Assembly (NCBI RefSeq): GCF_000172555.1
Contig: NZ_ABOX02000004.1
Location: 1 to 64,000, forward strand
Length of the DNA: 64,000 nt
DNA from: Pedosphaera parvula Ellin514
Lineage (GTDB): Bacteria > Verrucomicrobiota > Verrucomicrobiia > Limisphaerales > Pedosphaeraceae
Reading direction: 5' to 3'
The notes under the pieces were generated by a model. The model searched no databases and was not told the DNA's origin. It was given only the letters and a program-made list of their open reading frames with translations. Position numbers and translations under genes: made by a program. This document shows, one piece after another, positions 16,373 to 24,824 of this stretch (the stretch's first letter is position 1; each line of letters starts with the position of its first letter).

Positions 16373-16861
16373 ATGACCATTCCGCGAAGTATCATCATTA
16401 GTTTAATTTCTGGCATGACCGCTGGCATGATGATCTTTTCACCAAGTTCCCACGCCGCTCCCACAGAACCGGCTTCCGGTGGGTCGGTCGGCGGGGAAAC
16501 TAACTCTGTCGCAGCCGATGCGGTCATTCCGCAATCGGTGTTCGACCTCACCGCGAAAAATATCAGGGATCCATTTTATCCAGACACGTTGCGGCGGCCG
16601 ATCCCCGCCCTCGTGACAACGAACGCTCTGCCGGTGGTTGCGCTCTCCAGCCTGGTCTTGAAAGCATTGTCTGGTAGTGCTGGTCAGCGCCTGGCTCTCA
16701 TCAATAATCGGACACTTGAAGTGGGAGAATCTGCGGAAGTCACCACCGCAAACGGGAGCAAGATCAAAGTCCATTGCATTGATATCAAAGAGTCATCAGT
16801 TTTCATAAAGGTAGAGAGCCAGCCTGAACCCATCGAGCTCCACCTGCGCAAGGATTTTTAG
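16373..16861 (+). CDS. pilP: PilP-like periplasmic pilus protein
   Basis: The product is 162 residues with a signal peptide ending at SSHAA, a flexible linker, then NIRDPFYPD and a small beta domain (RLALINNRTLEVGESAEV). This is the layout of PilP and GspC homology-region proteins, which link the inner-membrane platform to the secretin. Identity is supported mainly by position between pilO and the secretin. The last 58 codons are duplicated downstream. Confidence 0.65.
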   Translation: MTIPRSIIISLISGMTAGMMIFSPSSHAAPTEPASGGSVGGETNSVAADAVIPQSVFDLTAKNIRDPFYPDTLRRPIPALVTTNALPVVALSSLVLKALSGSAGQRLALINNRTLEVGESAEVTTANGSKIKVHCIDIKESSVFIKVESQPEPIELHLRKDF

Positions 16862-16892
16862 CTGATTCATCTTTGCTAATGCATTTGATGCA

Positions 16893-16925
16893 ATGCGATG
16901 CCCTTCTTAAGGCATCGCATTTTTC
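16893..16925 (+). terminator. Rho-independent terminator after pilP
   Basis: ATGCGATGCC and GGCATCGCAT form a perfect 10-bp stem with an eight-base loop, followed by TTTTTC. A weaker version (TGCGAT/ATCGCA, 17138-17163, then TTTTT) ends the duplicated unit. The hairpin would separate pilMNOP from the secretin gene 454 bases later. Confidence 0.7.
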
Positions 16926-16929
16926 ATTA

Positions 16930-17124
16930 CATCGTCTGGCTCTCATCAGCAATCGGACAGTTGAAGTGGGAGAATCTGCGGAAGTCACCACCGCAAACGG
17001 GAGCAAGGCCAAGGTCCATTGCATTGATATCAAAGAGTCATCAGTTTTCATAAAGGTAGAGAGCCAGCCTGAACCCATCGAGCTCCACCTGCACAAGGAT
17101 TTCCATCTGGTTAATCTCTGCTAA
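16930..17124 (+). pseudogene. Duplicated C-terminal fragment of pilP
   Basis: The frame 16873-17124 (83 codons) begins in the first terminator region and then reads RLALISNRTVEVGESAEV, nearly identical to the pilP C-terminus, ending HKDFHLVNLC. It has no signal peptide and no linker. Its apparent ATG lies within the terminator hairpin region of pilP, so expression is doubtful. I read it as a by-product of the tandem duplication. Confidence 0.65.
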
Positions 17125-17378
17125 TGCGTGTGATGCATGCGATGTCCTTCTTGAGAAATCGCATTTTTCATTAGAATTACTTACTTTCCGATGCCCCTCC
17201 CCCACCATTCAAACGATGTCTTAATGATAGACAAGCCTTCTTTGCTAATGGGCAATTTGCTCAGTATTACCTCTAATTTCGGGCGGGAAACCGCTTGGCA
17301 CCTTTGCTGCTAAAACAAAACCTGCAGTAATTAACTGTCAATTGTCGATACACGGTCGAAAACACAAAGCAAATCAAA

Positions 17379-19217
17379 ATGAAATCCAAAGCCACATTAC
17401 TCAGCCTGGTAGGACTTATCGTCGCCAGTGCAGCCCTGGCACAGCCGACTGACACGAATCAAGCGCCCGCCAGCGTGCCGCCGGAAAGTTCCTCAACGGC
17501 CACCAACCTTTCCTCCAGCGCGGCAACACCGGCATCTGCGGACACCAACTCAACAGCCGCCAACCTTTCCTCCAGCGCGGCAACACCGGCATCTGCGGAC
17601 ACCAACTCAACAGCCGCCGCGGCCAACACCAACGCCACGGTATCGGCCGACAAAACCACGGGGACCCCGACCGCCCCTGCAACGCCTCCAGCTTCGGCCA
17701 GTCCCGCTACTGGCGCCACCATTGCCACGACAAACGGATCGGCTGAAAAACGTGATCCTAATGCCGTCATTCCCCTGATTGTCATGGACGAAGTTCCGTT
17801 GACGGATGCGATCAAGAATCTCGCACGTCAGGCCGGACTCAATTACATGCTCGATCCCAAAATCAATTACGGAGTGGCCGGTCCCGATGGCAAATTGAAT
17901 CCCCAACCGATGGTTTCCTTGCGCTGGGAGAATCTCACTGCCGACCAGGCTTTGAACGCAGTATTAGGGAATTACAATTTAACAATCGTCGATGATCCGA
18001 GGACGAAGATCGCCAGAATTACAGTCAAAGACCCAGCTGCTCCTGAACCACTGGTCACGCGCGTTATCCAACTCAAATATGCGAACGTAACCAATATAGT
18101 TTTGAACGTCACTGGAGTGCTGCAAGACAAGCGCAGTAGAGTAGCCGCGGATGTGCGCACCAGCCAGTTGGTCGTCCTGGCGACGGACAGGGAGCTCACC
18201 GCAGTCGATGAATTAGTCGCCAAATTGGATACTGCCACCAAGCAGGTATTAATTGAGGCCCGATTGGTTGAGACTTCCAAGAATCCCACCACCGCGAAAG
18301 GTGTTGACTGGACGGGCACAGCTGCAGCACAGAATGTTCGCTTTGGTAATAACTCGATACTTGCAGCACCTTTTACCCGAGGCACACCTCCAACACCTGC
18401 AAATCCATTTGGGACACCTGACCAGCAAGCAGTTCCAAGCACCATACTTGACCCCACGCAGCCGATGATTGCTGCGAATACACATAATGGATTTCTTCCA
18501 AATACCTTCTTCCTGAATGCTGACGGAGCCAGTGCGGTTCTTTCCTTCTTGAATACAGATAACGATGCCCAAGTATTGTCCACTCCCCGGGCGGTGACTT
18601 TGGATAATGAGACGGCCACTCTGTCAGTAACGCGCGCTCAGCCCATTTTCAAAACCACTGCGGGCACTCAGGGCTCCCCGGGCGGATCTGAAGTTACCTA
18701 TACAAACGTTGGAACAATCCTAAAGGTTACTCCACGTATCTCGGCCAACAAAATGATCAGCCTAAGAGTCATTCCTGAAGTTTCCAGCGTGGCAGGCACG
18801 GACAGGAAAATCGTTTCGGGCCAGATCAACGAAGCTGATATATTTGATGTTCGTCACATCGACACACAAGTGCTGATTCCCAGCGGCAATACGCTGGTGA
18901 TGGGCGGACTGGTGAGCGACGACAGAACCAAGTCTTACATCAAAGTGCCACTCCTGGGCGATATTCCCTACCTTGGCGCGGCTTTCCGCCATGAATCCAA
19001 GACCCAGAACAAGAAGAACCTGATTATCTTCGTCACACCTACCATTGTGGAGACTGAGGACTTCCAACCCACACAAACCGACTTCCTCAAGCATAAGCTG
19101 CCGGATGAAAATAGCACTGACTTCGGTGCCTGGGACAGCGGCAAACCTCAAGACTGGAGCAATCTGTTCGGCAAGAAAAAGACTGCAACTGATAGCGACG
19201 ACGCCAGCTCTAAATAG
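17379..19217 (+). CDS. pilQ: Secretin (PilQ/GspD family)
   Basis: The product is 612 residues with a signal peptide cleaved after ALA. Residues about 20-120 are Ala/Ser/Thr-rich low complexity with a 19-residue repeat. An N0/STN-like domain follows (VPLTDAIKNLARQAGLNYML), then an N1/NolW-type domain (TRVIQLKYANVTNIV). The C-terminal secretin pore region includes VLSTPRAVTLDNE, IPSGNTLVMGGL and VPLLGDIPYLGAAFR. It forms the outer-membrane channel of the pilus or secretion machine. Order with pilMNOP favours a type IV pilus role. A terminator follows 18 bases after the stop. Confidence 0.9.
   Translation: MKSKATLLSLVGLIVASAALAQPTDTNQAPASVPPESSSTATNLSSSAATPASADTNSTAANLSSSAATPASADTNSTAAAANTNATVSADKTTGTPTAPATPPASASPATGATIATTNGSAEKRDPNAVIPLIVMDEVPLTDAIKNLARQAGLNYMLDPKINYGVAGPDGKLNPQPMVSLRWENLTADQALNAVLGNYNLTIVDDPRTKIARITVKDPAAPEPLVTRVIQLKYANVTNIVLNVTGVLQDKRSRVAADVRTSQLVVLATDRELTAVDELVAKLDTATKQVLIEARLVETSKNPTTAKGVDWTGTAAAQNVRFGNNSILAAPFTRGTPPTPANPFGTPDQQAVPSTILDPTQPMIAANTHNGFLPNTFFLNADGASAVLSFLNTDNDAQVLSTPRAVTLDNETATLSVTRAQPIFKTTAGTQGSPGGSEVTYTNVGTILKVTPRISANKMISLRVIPEVSSVAGTDRKIVSGQINEADIFDVRHIDTQVLIPSGNTLVMGGLVSDDRTKSYIKVPLLGDIPYLGAAFRHESKTQNKKNLIIFVTPTIVETEDFQPTQTDFLKHKLPDENSTDFGAWDSGKPQDWSNLFGKKKTATDSDDASSK
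17503..17616 (+). repeat. 57-bp in-frame tandem repeat in the secretin linker
   Basis: Two essentially exact copies of a 57-bp unit begin at 17503 and 17560, each encoding a 19-residue Ser/Ala/Thr-rich stretch (NLSSSAATPASADTNSTA). The repeat lengthens the disordered N-terminal linker without breaking the frame. Near identity suggests recent expansion. Confidence 0.9.
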
Positions 19218-19235
19218 TCTCAGCTAAATTATCGC

Positions 19236-19272
19236 ACCACCGTTCTTCCAGTAAGAACGGTGGTTTTGCTTT
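19236..19272 (+). terminator. Rho-independent terminator after the secretin gene
   Basis: ACCACCGTTCTT and AAGAACGGTGGT form a perfect 12-bp stem with a five-base loop, followed by TTTGCTTT. It sits 18 bases past the secretin stop codon. Confidence 0.85.
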
Positions 19273-19322
19273 GTACGGGTGACTGTTTTACCATCAGGTC
19301 ACCGCCCTGCCCTGCTAAAGAA

Positions 19323-19625
19323 TTAATCTGCCTGCGACACTTTCCGAAGGTAATCGAAAGTATAAAGGCCGGTGGCATGACCATCAGCCCAAACTGGTTG
19401 AATTGCGTAGCTCCCTACGTTTGCAATCCGCAGCAACTGAAAGGCACGGGCGTTCAGGGGCTGATCTGGAGCTTTATAGACGTTTCCCATCACGTCCATT
19501 TCGCCCTTGCACCCGGCACAAGGACAATGACGACGCAGCTTTTCCAAAGAGATGAAAGATTCAGTCCCATCCTCCCATTTAATCGCGAGTTCATTGCCAA
19601 TCGGTTGTATATCCAGCGGTCGCAT
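19323..19625 (-). CDS. DUF971 (GBBH-like N-terminal domain) protein
   Basis: The product is 100 residues covering the DUF971 domain: LAIKWEDGTESFISLEKLRRHCPCAGC, then VGSYAIQPVWADGHATGLYTFDYL. The domain occurs alone in many bacteria and at the N-terminus of gamma-butyrobetaine hydroxylase, where it binds zinc; the free-standing version is sometimes linked to iron-sulfur assembly. The CPCAGC motif fits metal binding. It is transcribed away from the NRAMP gene, with a palindrome just upstream of its start. Confidence 0.85.
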   Translation of the reverse strand: MRPLDIQPIGNELAIKWEDGTESFISLEKLRRHCPCAGCKGEMDVMGNVYKAPDQPLNARAFQLLRIANVGSYAIQPVWADGHATGLYTFDYLRKVSQAD

Positions 19626-19628
19626 GAC

Positions 19629-19644
19629 TCAAAGTTAACTTTGA
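19629..19644. promoter_or_regulatory. 16-bp palindrome upstream of the DUF971 gene; half-site repeated near the NRAMP gene
   Basis: TCAAAGTTAACTTTGA is a perfect palindrome ending four bases before the DUF971 ATG. The string TGACTCAAAGTT recurs at 19720-19731 in the same intergenic region, about 100 bases before the NRAMP gene. It may be an operator shared by both divergent genes, possibly for a metal-responsive regulator. That assignment is inference. Confidence 0.4.
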
Positions 19645-19829
19645 ACAGCCATATGCGTCCACCCCTTAACACTGAGATGGGACATGACCAATAATATAGC
19701 CTAGTCTAACTTTTTTTATTGACTCAAAGTTTTCATCAATTAGCTTATCACAATGCGATGGAACACGAAGTTTTCACGGTGCCACAGAAAGGAGTATCTT
19801 TTTAACTTTACGTTGCGTCCGTAATTGCC

Positions 19830-21227
19830 ATGGCTTCCCGGCTCAAAATGAAAGCAAATAACCAGGCAGCTTCCGAGGGAACGGAAGATGGCTGGCGTTT
19901 GCCGAATCAGACTCCCAGTCTGGAGGAGGCACATCGTACGATAGCCATTCCCAAAGAGCTTGGGTTCTGGCGAAAGCTGTTGGCTTTTTCTGGACCAGGT
20001 TATTTGGTAGCCGTCGGCTACATGGATCCGGGCAACTGGGCTACAGATTTGGCTGGAGGATCAAAGTTTGGGTACTCCCTGCTTAGCATCATACTTTTAT
20101 CCAATTTGATGGCGATCCTCCTCCAATCGCTCAGCGCCAAACTAGGCATTGTAACGGGTCGCGACCTGGCGCAGGCATGCCGTGATCATTATTCCAAGCC
20201 AGTGGTTCTGACGCTCTGGCTGCTTTGCGAAATTGCCATTGCTGCATGTGATCTGGCTGAGGTCATCGGATCAGCAATCGCGCTCAATCTTTTATTTGGG
20301 ATACCGATCCTTTGGGGCGTGTGCATCACGGCACTGGACGTCATTGCCGTCATGTATTTGCAAAACAAAGGCTTTCGCTACATCGAGGCCCTCGTAATAG
20401 TGCTTATCCTCTCCATTGGAGGGTGTTTTCTGATCGAAATCATCCTTTCCCGTCCTGATGTAACAGCAGTTTTGGGAGGGTTTATTCCGAAACTCGAGGT
20501 GATCAGGAACAAGGAGATGCTTTATATTGCGATTGGAATATTAGGTGCAACCGTGATGCCGCATAACCTTTATCTGCACTCCTCCATCGTTCAGACGCGA
20601 AAATATGAGCAGAACACCGAGGGAAGGGCTGAAGCAATAAAATTTGCGACTTTGGACTCTTCGCTGGCACTGATGTTCGCGCTGTTTATCAACGCAGCCA
20701 TTCTAATCGTTGCCGCAGCTGCATTCCACAGTCATGGACAAAACGAAGTGGCGGAAATCCAGGATGCTTACAAGTTGCTGAGTCCAACACTGGGTGCGAC
20801 ATTGGCGAGCACCGTTTTCGCCGTTGCGTTGCTGGCATCCGGCCAGAACTCAACTTTAACCGGAACCCTGGCCGGACAAATTGTAATGGAAGGATTCCTC
20901 AACCTTCGGCTGCGTCCATGGGTGAGAAGACTTTTGACCCGTTTATTAGCTATTATTCCGGCGGTGATCTGCACGGCACTCTATGGTGAAAGCGGGACGG
21001 CCAGGCTACTGATTTTTAGCCAGGTGGTTTTGAGTCTCCAGCTCTCGTTCGCGGTGATTCCATTGGTTATTTTCACCTCCGATCGGAAGAAAATGGGTAA
21101 ATTTGTAAATCCCACCTGGCTCAAGGTGTTGGCATGGCTAACCACGGGTATCATTGTGGTATTGAATTTGAAGTATCTGCTGGATTGGTCCGGACTTACG
21201 CAGCTCATCGCACGACTGTTCCATTGA
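19830..21227 (+). CDS. mntH: NRAMP-family divalent metal transporter
   Basis: The product is 465 residues with about eleven membrane helices. The metal-binding motifs of the family are both present: DPGN at 66-69 in helix 1 and MPHN (in [14 protein letters not shown]) in helix 6. The consensus transport loop [20 protein letters not shown] is also there. It should import Mn2+ or Fe2+ with protons. A universal stress protein follows nine bases later; in some bacteria the two are fused into one protein, so a functional link is likely. Confidence 0.93.
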   Translation: MASRLKMKANNQAASEGTEDGWRLPNQTPSLEEAHRTIAIPKELGFWRKLLAFSGPGYLVAVGYMDPGNWATDLAGGSKFGYSLLSIILLSNLMAILLQSLSAKLGIVTGRDLAQACRDHYSKPVVLTLWLLCEIAIAACDLAEVIGSAIALNLLFGIPILWGVCITALDVIAVMYLQNKGFRYIEALVIVLILSIGGCFLIEIILSRPDVTAVLGGFIPKLEVIRNKEMLYIAIGILGATVMPHNLYLHSSIVQTRKYEQNTEGRAEAIKFATLDSSLALMFALFINAAILIVAAAAFHSHGQNEVAEIQDAYKLLSPTLGATLASTVFAVALLASGQNSTLTGTLAGQIVMEGFLNLRLRPWVRRLLTRLLAIIPAVICTALYGESGTARLLIFSQVVLSLQLSFAVIPLVIFTSDRKKMGKFVNPTWLKVLAWLTTGIIVVLNLKYLLDWSGLTQLIARLFH

Positions 21228-21236
21228 AGGACATTC

Positions 21237-21671
21237 ATGTACGGGAAAATTTTAGTAGCCCTGGAGAATGGCCAGGCAGACGAAAGTTTGCTGCCGCATG
21301 TAACAGAGCTGGCGAAGCAGTTTAATTCGCATCTACTTTTAGTGCATGTTGCGGACGGGTGGGTGGCGCGCAACTATGATCGACTCCAACTGGCCGACTC
21401 GGAGGAGATTATAGTCGATCGAAACTACCTGGAACAAACGGCTGAAAAACTGCGTGCCTCCGGTTTACAAGTTACAGCGCATTTGGCGATGGGAGATCCT
21501 CCCACGGAAATATTAAAAACGGCAGAGCGTGAAAGATGCGACTTGATCGCCATGACGACTCATGGTCATCGCCTGCTGGCCGACATTTTTCTCGGGAGCA
21601 CGATCCACGAAGTCCGGCACAAAACCACAATTCCCATCCTGCTGGTAAGAGCCGGAACGAAGCGGGCTTGA
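21237..21671 (+). CDS. Universal stress protein (UspA family), linked to the NRAMP gene
   Basis: The product is 144 residues, single Usp domain. It starts MYGKILVALENGQADE, where the usual Asp of the ATP site is Glu, and ends with the ATP-binding signature GSTIHEVRHKTTIPILLVR (G-2x-G variant). It probably binds ATP or a related nucleotide and tunes the adjacent transporter. Nine bases separate it from mntH, so the pair is almost certainly an operon. Confidence 0.87.
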   Translation: MYGKILVALENGQADESLLPHVTELAKQFNSHLLLVHVADGWVARNYDRLQLADSEEIIVDRNYLEQTAEKLRASGLQVTAHLAMGDPPTEILKTAERERCDLIAMTTHGHRLLADIFLGSTIHEVRHKTTIPILLVRAGTKRA

Positions 21672-21706
21672 ATTGCCCGCCCCCGCTCAGGAACCACCTG
21701 GCAGTC

Positions 21707-22858
21707 TCAGAGCAATTCCAACAATCGATGCAACTCTGCATCGGTGTTATAGAAATGAGGTGACAGGCGAATGTAACGCTGGCCGGCTCGGTCGGCCCTC
21801 AGCGAGGTTACAATGTTTGCCGTCTCGAGCTTCTGATGCAAGGCGGGCAGGTCTGTTCCGGGTCGATGAAACGTGACAATCCCACTGGCATTAACCGTTC
21901 CAGCATTTGCCTGGAGGACTTTATAACCTTTGGCTTCCAATGCAGGAACCAGCCAGGCACGTTTGCGCAAGAGTTCGGCGGCAATATTTTCAACGCCGAT
22001 TTCAAGGATTAGTTCCATGGCTGCATGCAATCCAACGAGGCCAAAGAAGTTGTGCGAGCCTACTTCAAAGCGCTGGGCATTTTGGCGATAAACAATCTGC
22101 TCCTGAGCCACGTAATTGGGGCAACGAACATTGTTCCAGCCGTAAACATGTGGATCCAACTTTTCCTGCAACGATTGACGCACATACATCAATCCGGCAG
22201 CGCACGGTCCGAGAAGCCACTTGTGCGCATCGGCGGCGAGGAAATCGACATGTTCGACCGTGGTGGGAAACGCGCCGAGAGTTTGGATTGCATCCAGGCA
22301 GAATAGAATGCCGCGATCATGCAGAGCTTTGCCGATGGCCTGATAATCGATGCGATAGCCCGCAACAAAATGGCAGGAGGCCAGGGCGACCAAACGCGTC
22401 TGTTCGTCGACCTGCCCAAGAACATCAATGGGCCGAATGACACCGAGTTCGCGAACATTAATCAGCCTGACTTGAACCCCTTTGTTCGCCAGAGCCATCC
22501 AGGGATAGACGTTCGATGGATAATCATCGAAATAGACCAGTATATTATCGTGCCTTTTAAACTTGAGGCCGCCAGCGATAAAGCTGAGTGCGAGTGAAGT
22601 AGGACCAACGAAAGCAACTTCTTCCGGCCTGGAATTCATTAACCGAGATGCCAACTGCCGGCCAGTTTCCACAATCTGAGGGTAAACAAACGTTTCCTGA
22701 TCGCCCAAGGTGCATTGTTGAGCGTATTTGGCAACCGCTTCGGCGACGCGTCTCGGCAAGGGACAATCCCCGGCATGCGCCAGAAATATTTTCTCGCGGG
22801 CCACGGGAAACTCGTGCTGACGCAGCTCTTCGTTTGAAAGCAGTTCGGATAAAGTCAT
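21707..22858 (-). CDS. Class V aminotransferase (cysteine desulfurase-like)
   Basis: The product is 383 residues with a PLP-dependent fold type I. The conserved Asp-Gln (CLDAIQTLGAFP) stacks on and protonates PLP, and the Schiff-base Lys is in DFLAADAHKWLLGP. No Cys-loop of classical IscS/NifS is evident near the expected position, so sulfur transfer should not be assumed; isopenicillin-N-epimerase-like or kynureninase-like activities are equally possible. It converges with the universal stress gene and follows the GspF-like gene by 70 bases. Confidence 0.8.
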   Translation of the reverse strand: MTLSELLSNEELRQHEFPVAREKIFLAHAGDCPLPRRVAEAVAKYAQQCTLGDQETFVYPQIVETGRQLASRLMNSRPEEVAFVGPTSLALSFIAGGLKFKRHDNILVYFDDYPSNVYPWMALANKGVQVRLINVRELGVIRPIDVLGQVDEQTRLVALASCHFVAGYRIDYQAIGKALHDRGILFCLDAIQTLGAFPTTVEHVDFLAADAHKWLLGPCAAGLMYVRQSLQEKLDPHVYGWNNVRCPNYVAQEQIVYRQNAQRFEVGSHNFFGLVGLHAAMELILEIGVENIAAELLRKRAWLVPALEAKGYKVLQANAGTVNASGIVTFHRPGTDLPALHQKLETANIVTSLRADRAGQRYIRLSPHFYNTDAELHRLLELL

Positions 22859-22928
22859 GGAATTAAATTAAGAAAACAGTCGGAATGTGCAAGGTGCCAG
22901 TTAATCCGCAAAAAGGTCGGGGGCCGCG

Positions 22929-23933
22929 TTAGAATCCACCGGCTTGTTGGATTTGGTTGATGTATCCCTGGTAGAACGTGATGACTTTGTAGCCGACAAA
23001 AAGCGCGATTGCCATATAAAGACCTCGCGGGACCCAACTCGCCAGAAAACTCATCCGCGCCCTGCCCTGCTCTTCGTAATACCGGTAGATACGGCGCAAG
23101 GACTCATCCAGTTGACCGCTGATTTCTCCGCTCGTATAAAGCTGGGTAAAAACGTCGGGGAACTGGTTGGGAACCAGACGAATTGCTTCGGCGGGAGTTT
23201 GTCCACCCAGAATCCGCGCTCTCCACGCCATCACGGTACGAACCAGACCAGGTGAACCGCTGGCAGCAGCAGCCATTTCCCATGCCGGAACAATGTTTAC
23301 TCCAGCATTAATAAGTGCCTCAAGAGCGGCGGCCAGACGCGCCAGCGCCAGGGAATGCCGGGCTGTGCTAAAAACCGGAACCACCTTGAGCACACGTTCA
23401 AGGCTGGCGCGCCACTTTTCATTACGTTCAGCCTGAAATGCATAAAGCAGGCCGAAAATGATTGCATAAAGAGGAACTATCACACCCGCGGTTTTAATCA
23501 GGAAGAGAGCGCCGCTGCCGTTTTTAAAATAATCGATCAAGGGAAACAAGAAAACGGCCATGTGCAGAACCAGTGCTGGATAAGCAAGGTCGGAGAGCAT
23601 TTGCTTTTGAAGCCTGGCGGTGTCGGCATAGTAATCGCCGAGCATCTTAAAAACTGAATCCAGGCGACCACTGTTCTCGGCGGCCTCGATCAAATAAACA
23701 TCAAAGGATGGCAGCCATGACCCAGTGGCACGCATGGCATCCGTAAAGGTCGAGCCATGGTTTAAGTGCTCCAGCACGCGCTCAATGTGCTTGCGAAATG
23801 CAGTTGAAGGGGGATTGCGCTGGATAAGTTGCAGCGCTGAGATCAATCCGATACCTGAAGCAACGAGCTGAGCAATCTGATGGTAAAGCTCAGCGCGCTT
23901 TCTAATGGAGGAGGGAGTGTTGATGGCAGCCAT
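22929..23933 (-). CDS. GspF/PilC-family inner-membrane protein
   Basis: The product is 334 residues with two T2SF domains: YHQIAQLVASGIGLISALQLI and then LARLAAALEALINAGVNIVPAW, each of the same helical pattern, plus three hydrophobic segments. GEISGQLDESLRRIYRYYEEQ is a family signature. It would be the polytopic platform protein of a pilus or type II secretion machine. No assembly ATPase gene is nearby, so the machine must be completed elsewhere in the genome, possibly with the pilMNOP-secretin cluster 4 kb upstream. Confidence 0.85.
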   Translation of the reverse strand: MAAINTPSSIRKRAELYHQIAQLVASGIGLISALQLIQRNPPSTAFRKHIERVLEHLNHGSTFTDAMRATGSWLPSFDVYLIEAAENSGRLDSVFKMLGDYYADTARLQKQMLSDLAYPALVLHMAVFLFPLIDYFKNGSGALFLIKTAGVIVPLYAIIFGLLYAFQAERNEKWRASLERVLKVVPVFSTARHSLALARLAAALEALINAGVNIVPAWEMAAAASGSPGLVRTVMAWRARILGGQTPAEAIRLVPNQFPDVFTQLYTSGEISGQLDESLRRIYRYYEEQGRARMSFLASWVPRGLYMAIALFVGYKVITFYQGYINQIQQAGGF

Positions 23934-23955
23934 ACTCCCTCTCAGCGGTCACAGG

Positions 23956-24288
23956 TCAAGCAGTGACACGGTCAAAGCTGGCCTTGAGATCGCGTTTGCT
24001 GCGCAACCCGACCATCTGCTCAGCCACTTGTCCCTTGTGGAACAATAGCAACGTTGGTATCGCCCGGACTCCGTACTGAGTGGCGAGCGATTGATGGTCA
24101 TCAATGTTGACTTTCGCAATGATTGCCCGGCCGGCATATTCATCAGCCAGTTCATCAAGAATCGGGCCGATCATTTTGCAGGGACCACACCATTCTGCCC
24201 AGAAGTCCACCAAAACAGGTGCGGTGGCCTGAAGAACTTGTTGTTCAAAATTTTCTATGGTCAGAACTACAATATTGGGAGATGCCAT
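23956..24288 (-). CDS. trxA: Thioredoxin
   Basis: The product is 110 residues, a full-length single thioredoxin fold. The active site is WAEWCGPCK with Cys34 and Cys37, the buried Asp is in VLVDFWA, and the cis-Pro is in IPTLLLF. It reduces disulfides in the cytoplasm. It lies 22 bases before the GspF-like gene on the same strand. Confidence 0.95.
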   Translation of the reverse strand: MASPNIVVLTIENFEQQVLQATAPVLVDFWAEWCGPCKMIGPILDELADEYAGRAIIAKVNIDDHQSLATQYGVRAIPTLLLFHKGQVAEQMVGLRSKRDLKASFDRVTA

Positions 24289-24335
24289 TTTTTGGTACGT
24301 CTTCTAAATGTTAATTTATGATGGGCGATACCGGC

Positions 24336-24746
24336 TTAGGTAAAGAGGCTCATGCAATAGACCGTGCTGCCTACGGCAACGAGGCCGGCTACTGCAGCGG
24401 CAATGGCGAGCACCACATCGATGGTGCTGAGCGCAGGTTTCGGTGGTGCCACCGGGGCGCGCTGAACCGGACGCTGGGCGGGTGCAGCAGCCACAGGAGC
24501 GGCGGCAATGCGAGGTGCAGCGGCAGGTGCTGCCGGAGCAGCAGTCGGAGCCGTGGTAAAAGCCGGAGCGCCAGGAACTGCAGAAGGACCGCCCGGAGGC
24601 AAAGTCGGCAGTTTAATCGTTGGAGCTGCAGAAGGCTTTGGCGGCAGGTTAATGCGAACCGTTTCCTTTTTAGGTTGAACCTTGGCCCCTTCGGGCGGTT
24701 GAGGAGGAACCGCGCCGCCGGGCAAACTTGGATTTTGATCTGCCAT
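24336..24746 (-). CDS. Pro/Ala-rich protein with a C-terminal membrane helix
   Basis: The product is 136 residues. Residues 1-105 are almost all Pro, Ala, Lys and Thr, including KETVRINLPPKPSAAPTIKLP, and the rest is one hydrophobic helix (VLAIAAAVAGLVAVGSTVY). It looks like a tail-anchored, disordered cytoplasmic protein. I recall similar RINLPPKP-type sequences in Verrucomicrobiota but know no function. It lies between thioredoxin and the histidine kinase gene on one strand. Confidence 0.6.
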   Translation of the reverse strand: MADQNPSLPGGAVPPQPPEGAKVQPKKETVRINLPPKPSAAPTIKLPTLPPGGPSAVPGAPAFTTAPTAAPAAPAAAPRIAAAPVAAAPAQRPVQRAPVAPPKPALSTIDVVLAIAAAVAGLVAVGSTVYCMSLFT

Positions 24747-24824
24747 AGTATGTCTTTAGGCCAAATTAAAGTTGTGCCGTCCGACTGTCAAACTCTTATT
24801 CCACCTTAAATGCCAGTTCCCGCA

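Larger units (their letters stand above)
16687..17178. repeat. Tandem duplication of the pilP tail and terminator (about 246-bp unit)
   Basis: Unit 1 (about 16687-16930) runs from CGCCTGGCTCTCATCA through the pilP stop and terminator hairpin. Unit 2 (about 16935-17178) repeats it. Within the coding part only about eight bases differ over 170; downstream of the stop the copies are more diverged. This indicates a fairly recent unequal event, with faster drift outside the protein-coding part. Confidence 0.85.

Noticed and set aside
17459-17815. Open frames opposite the secretin linker
   Set aside because: They arise from the repetitive GC-rich linker; the repeat copies explain them.
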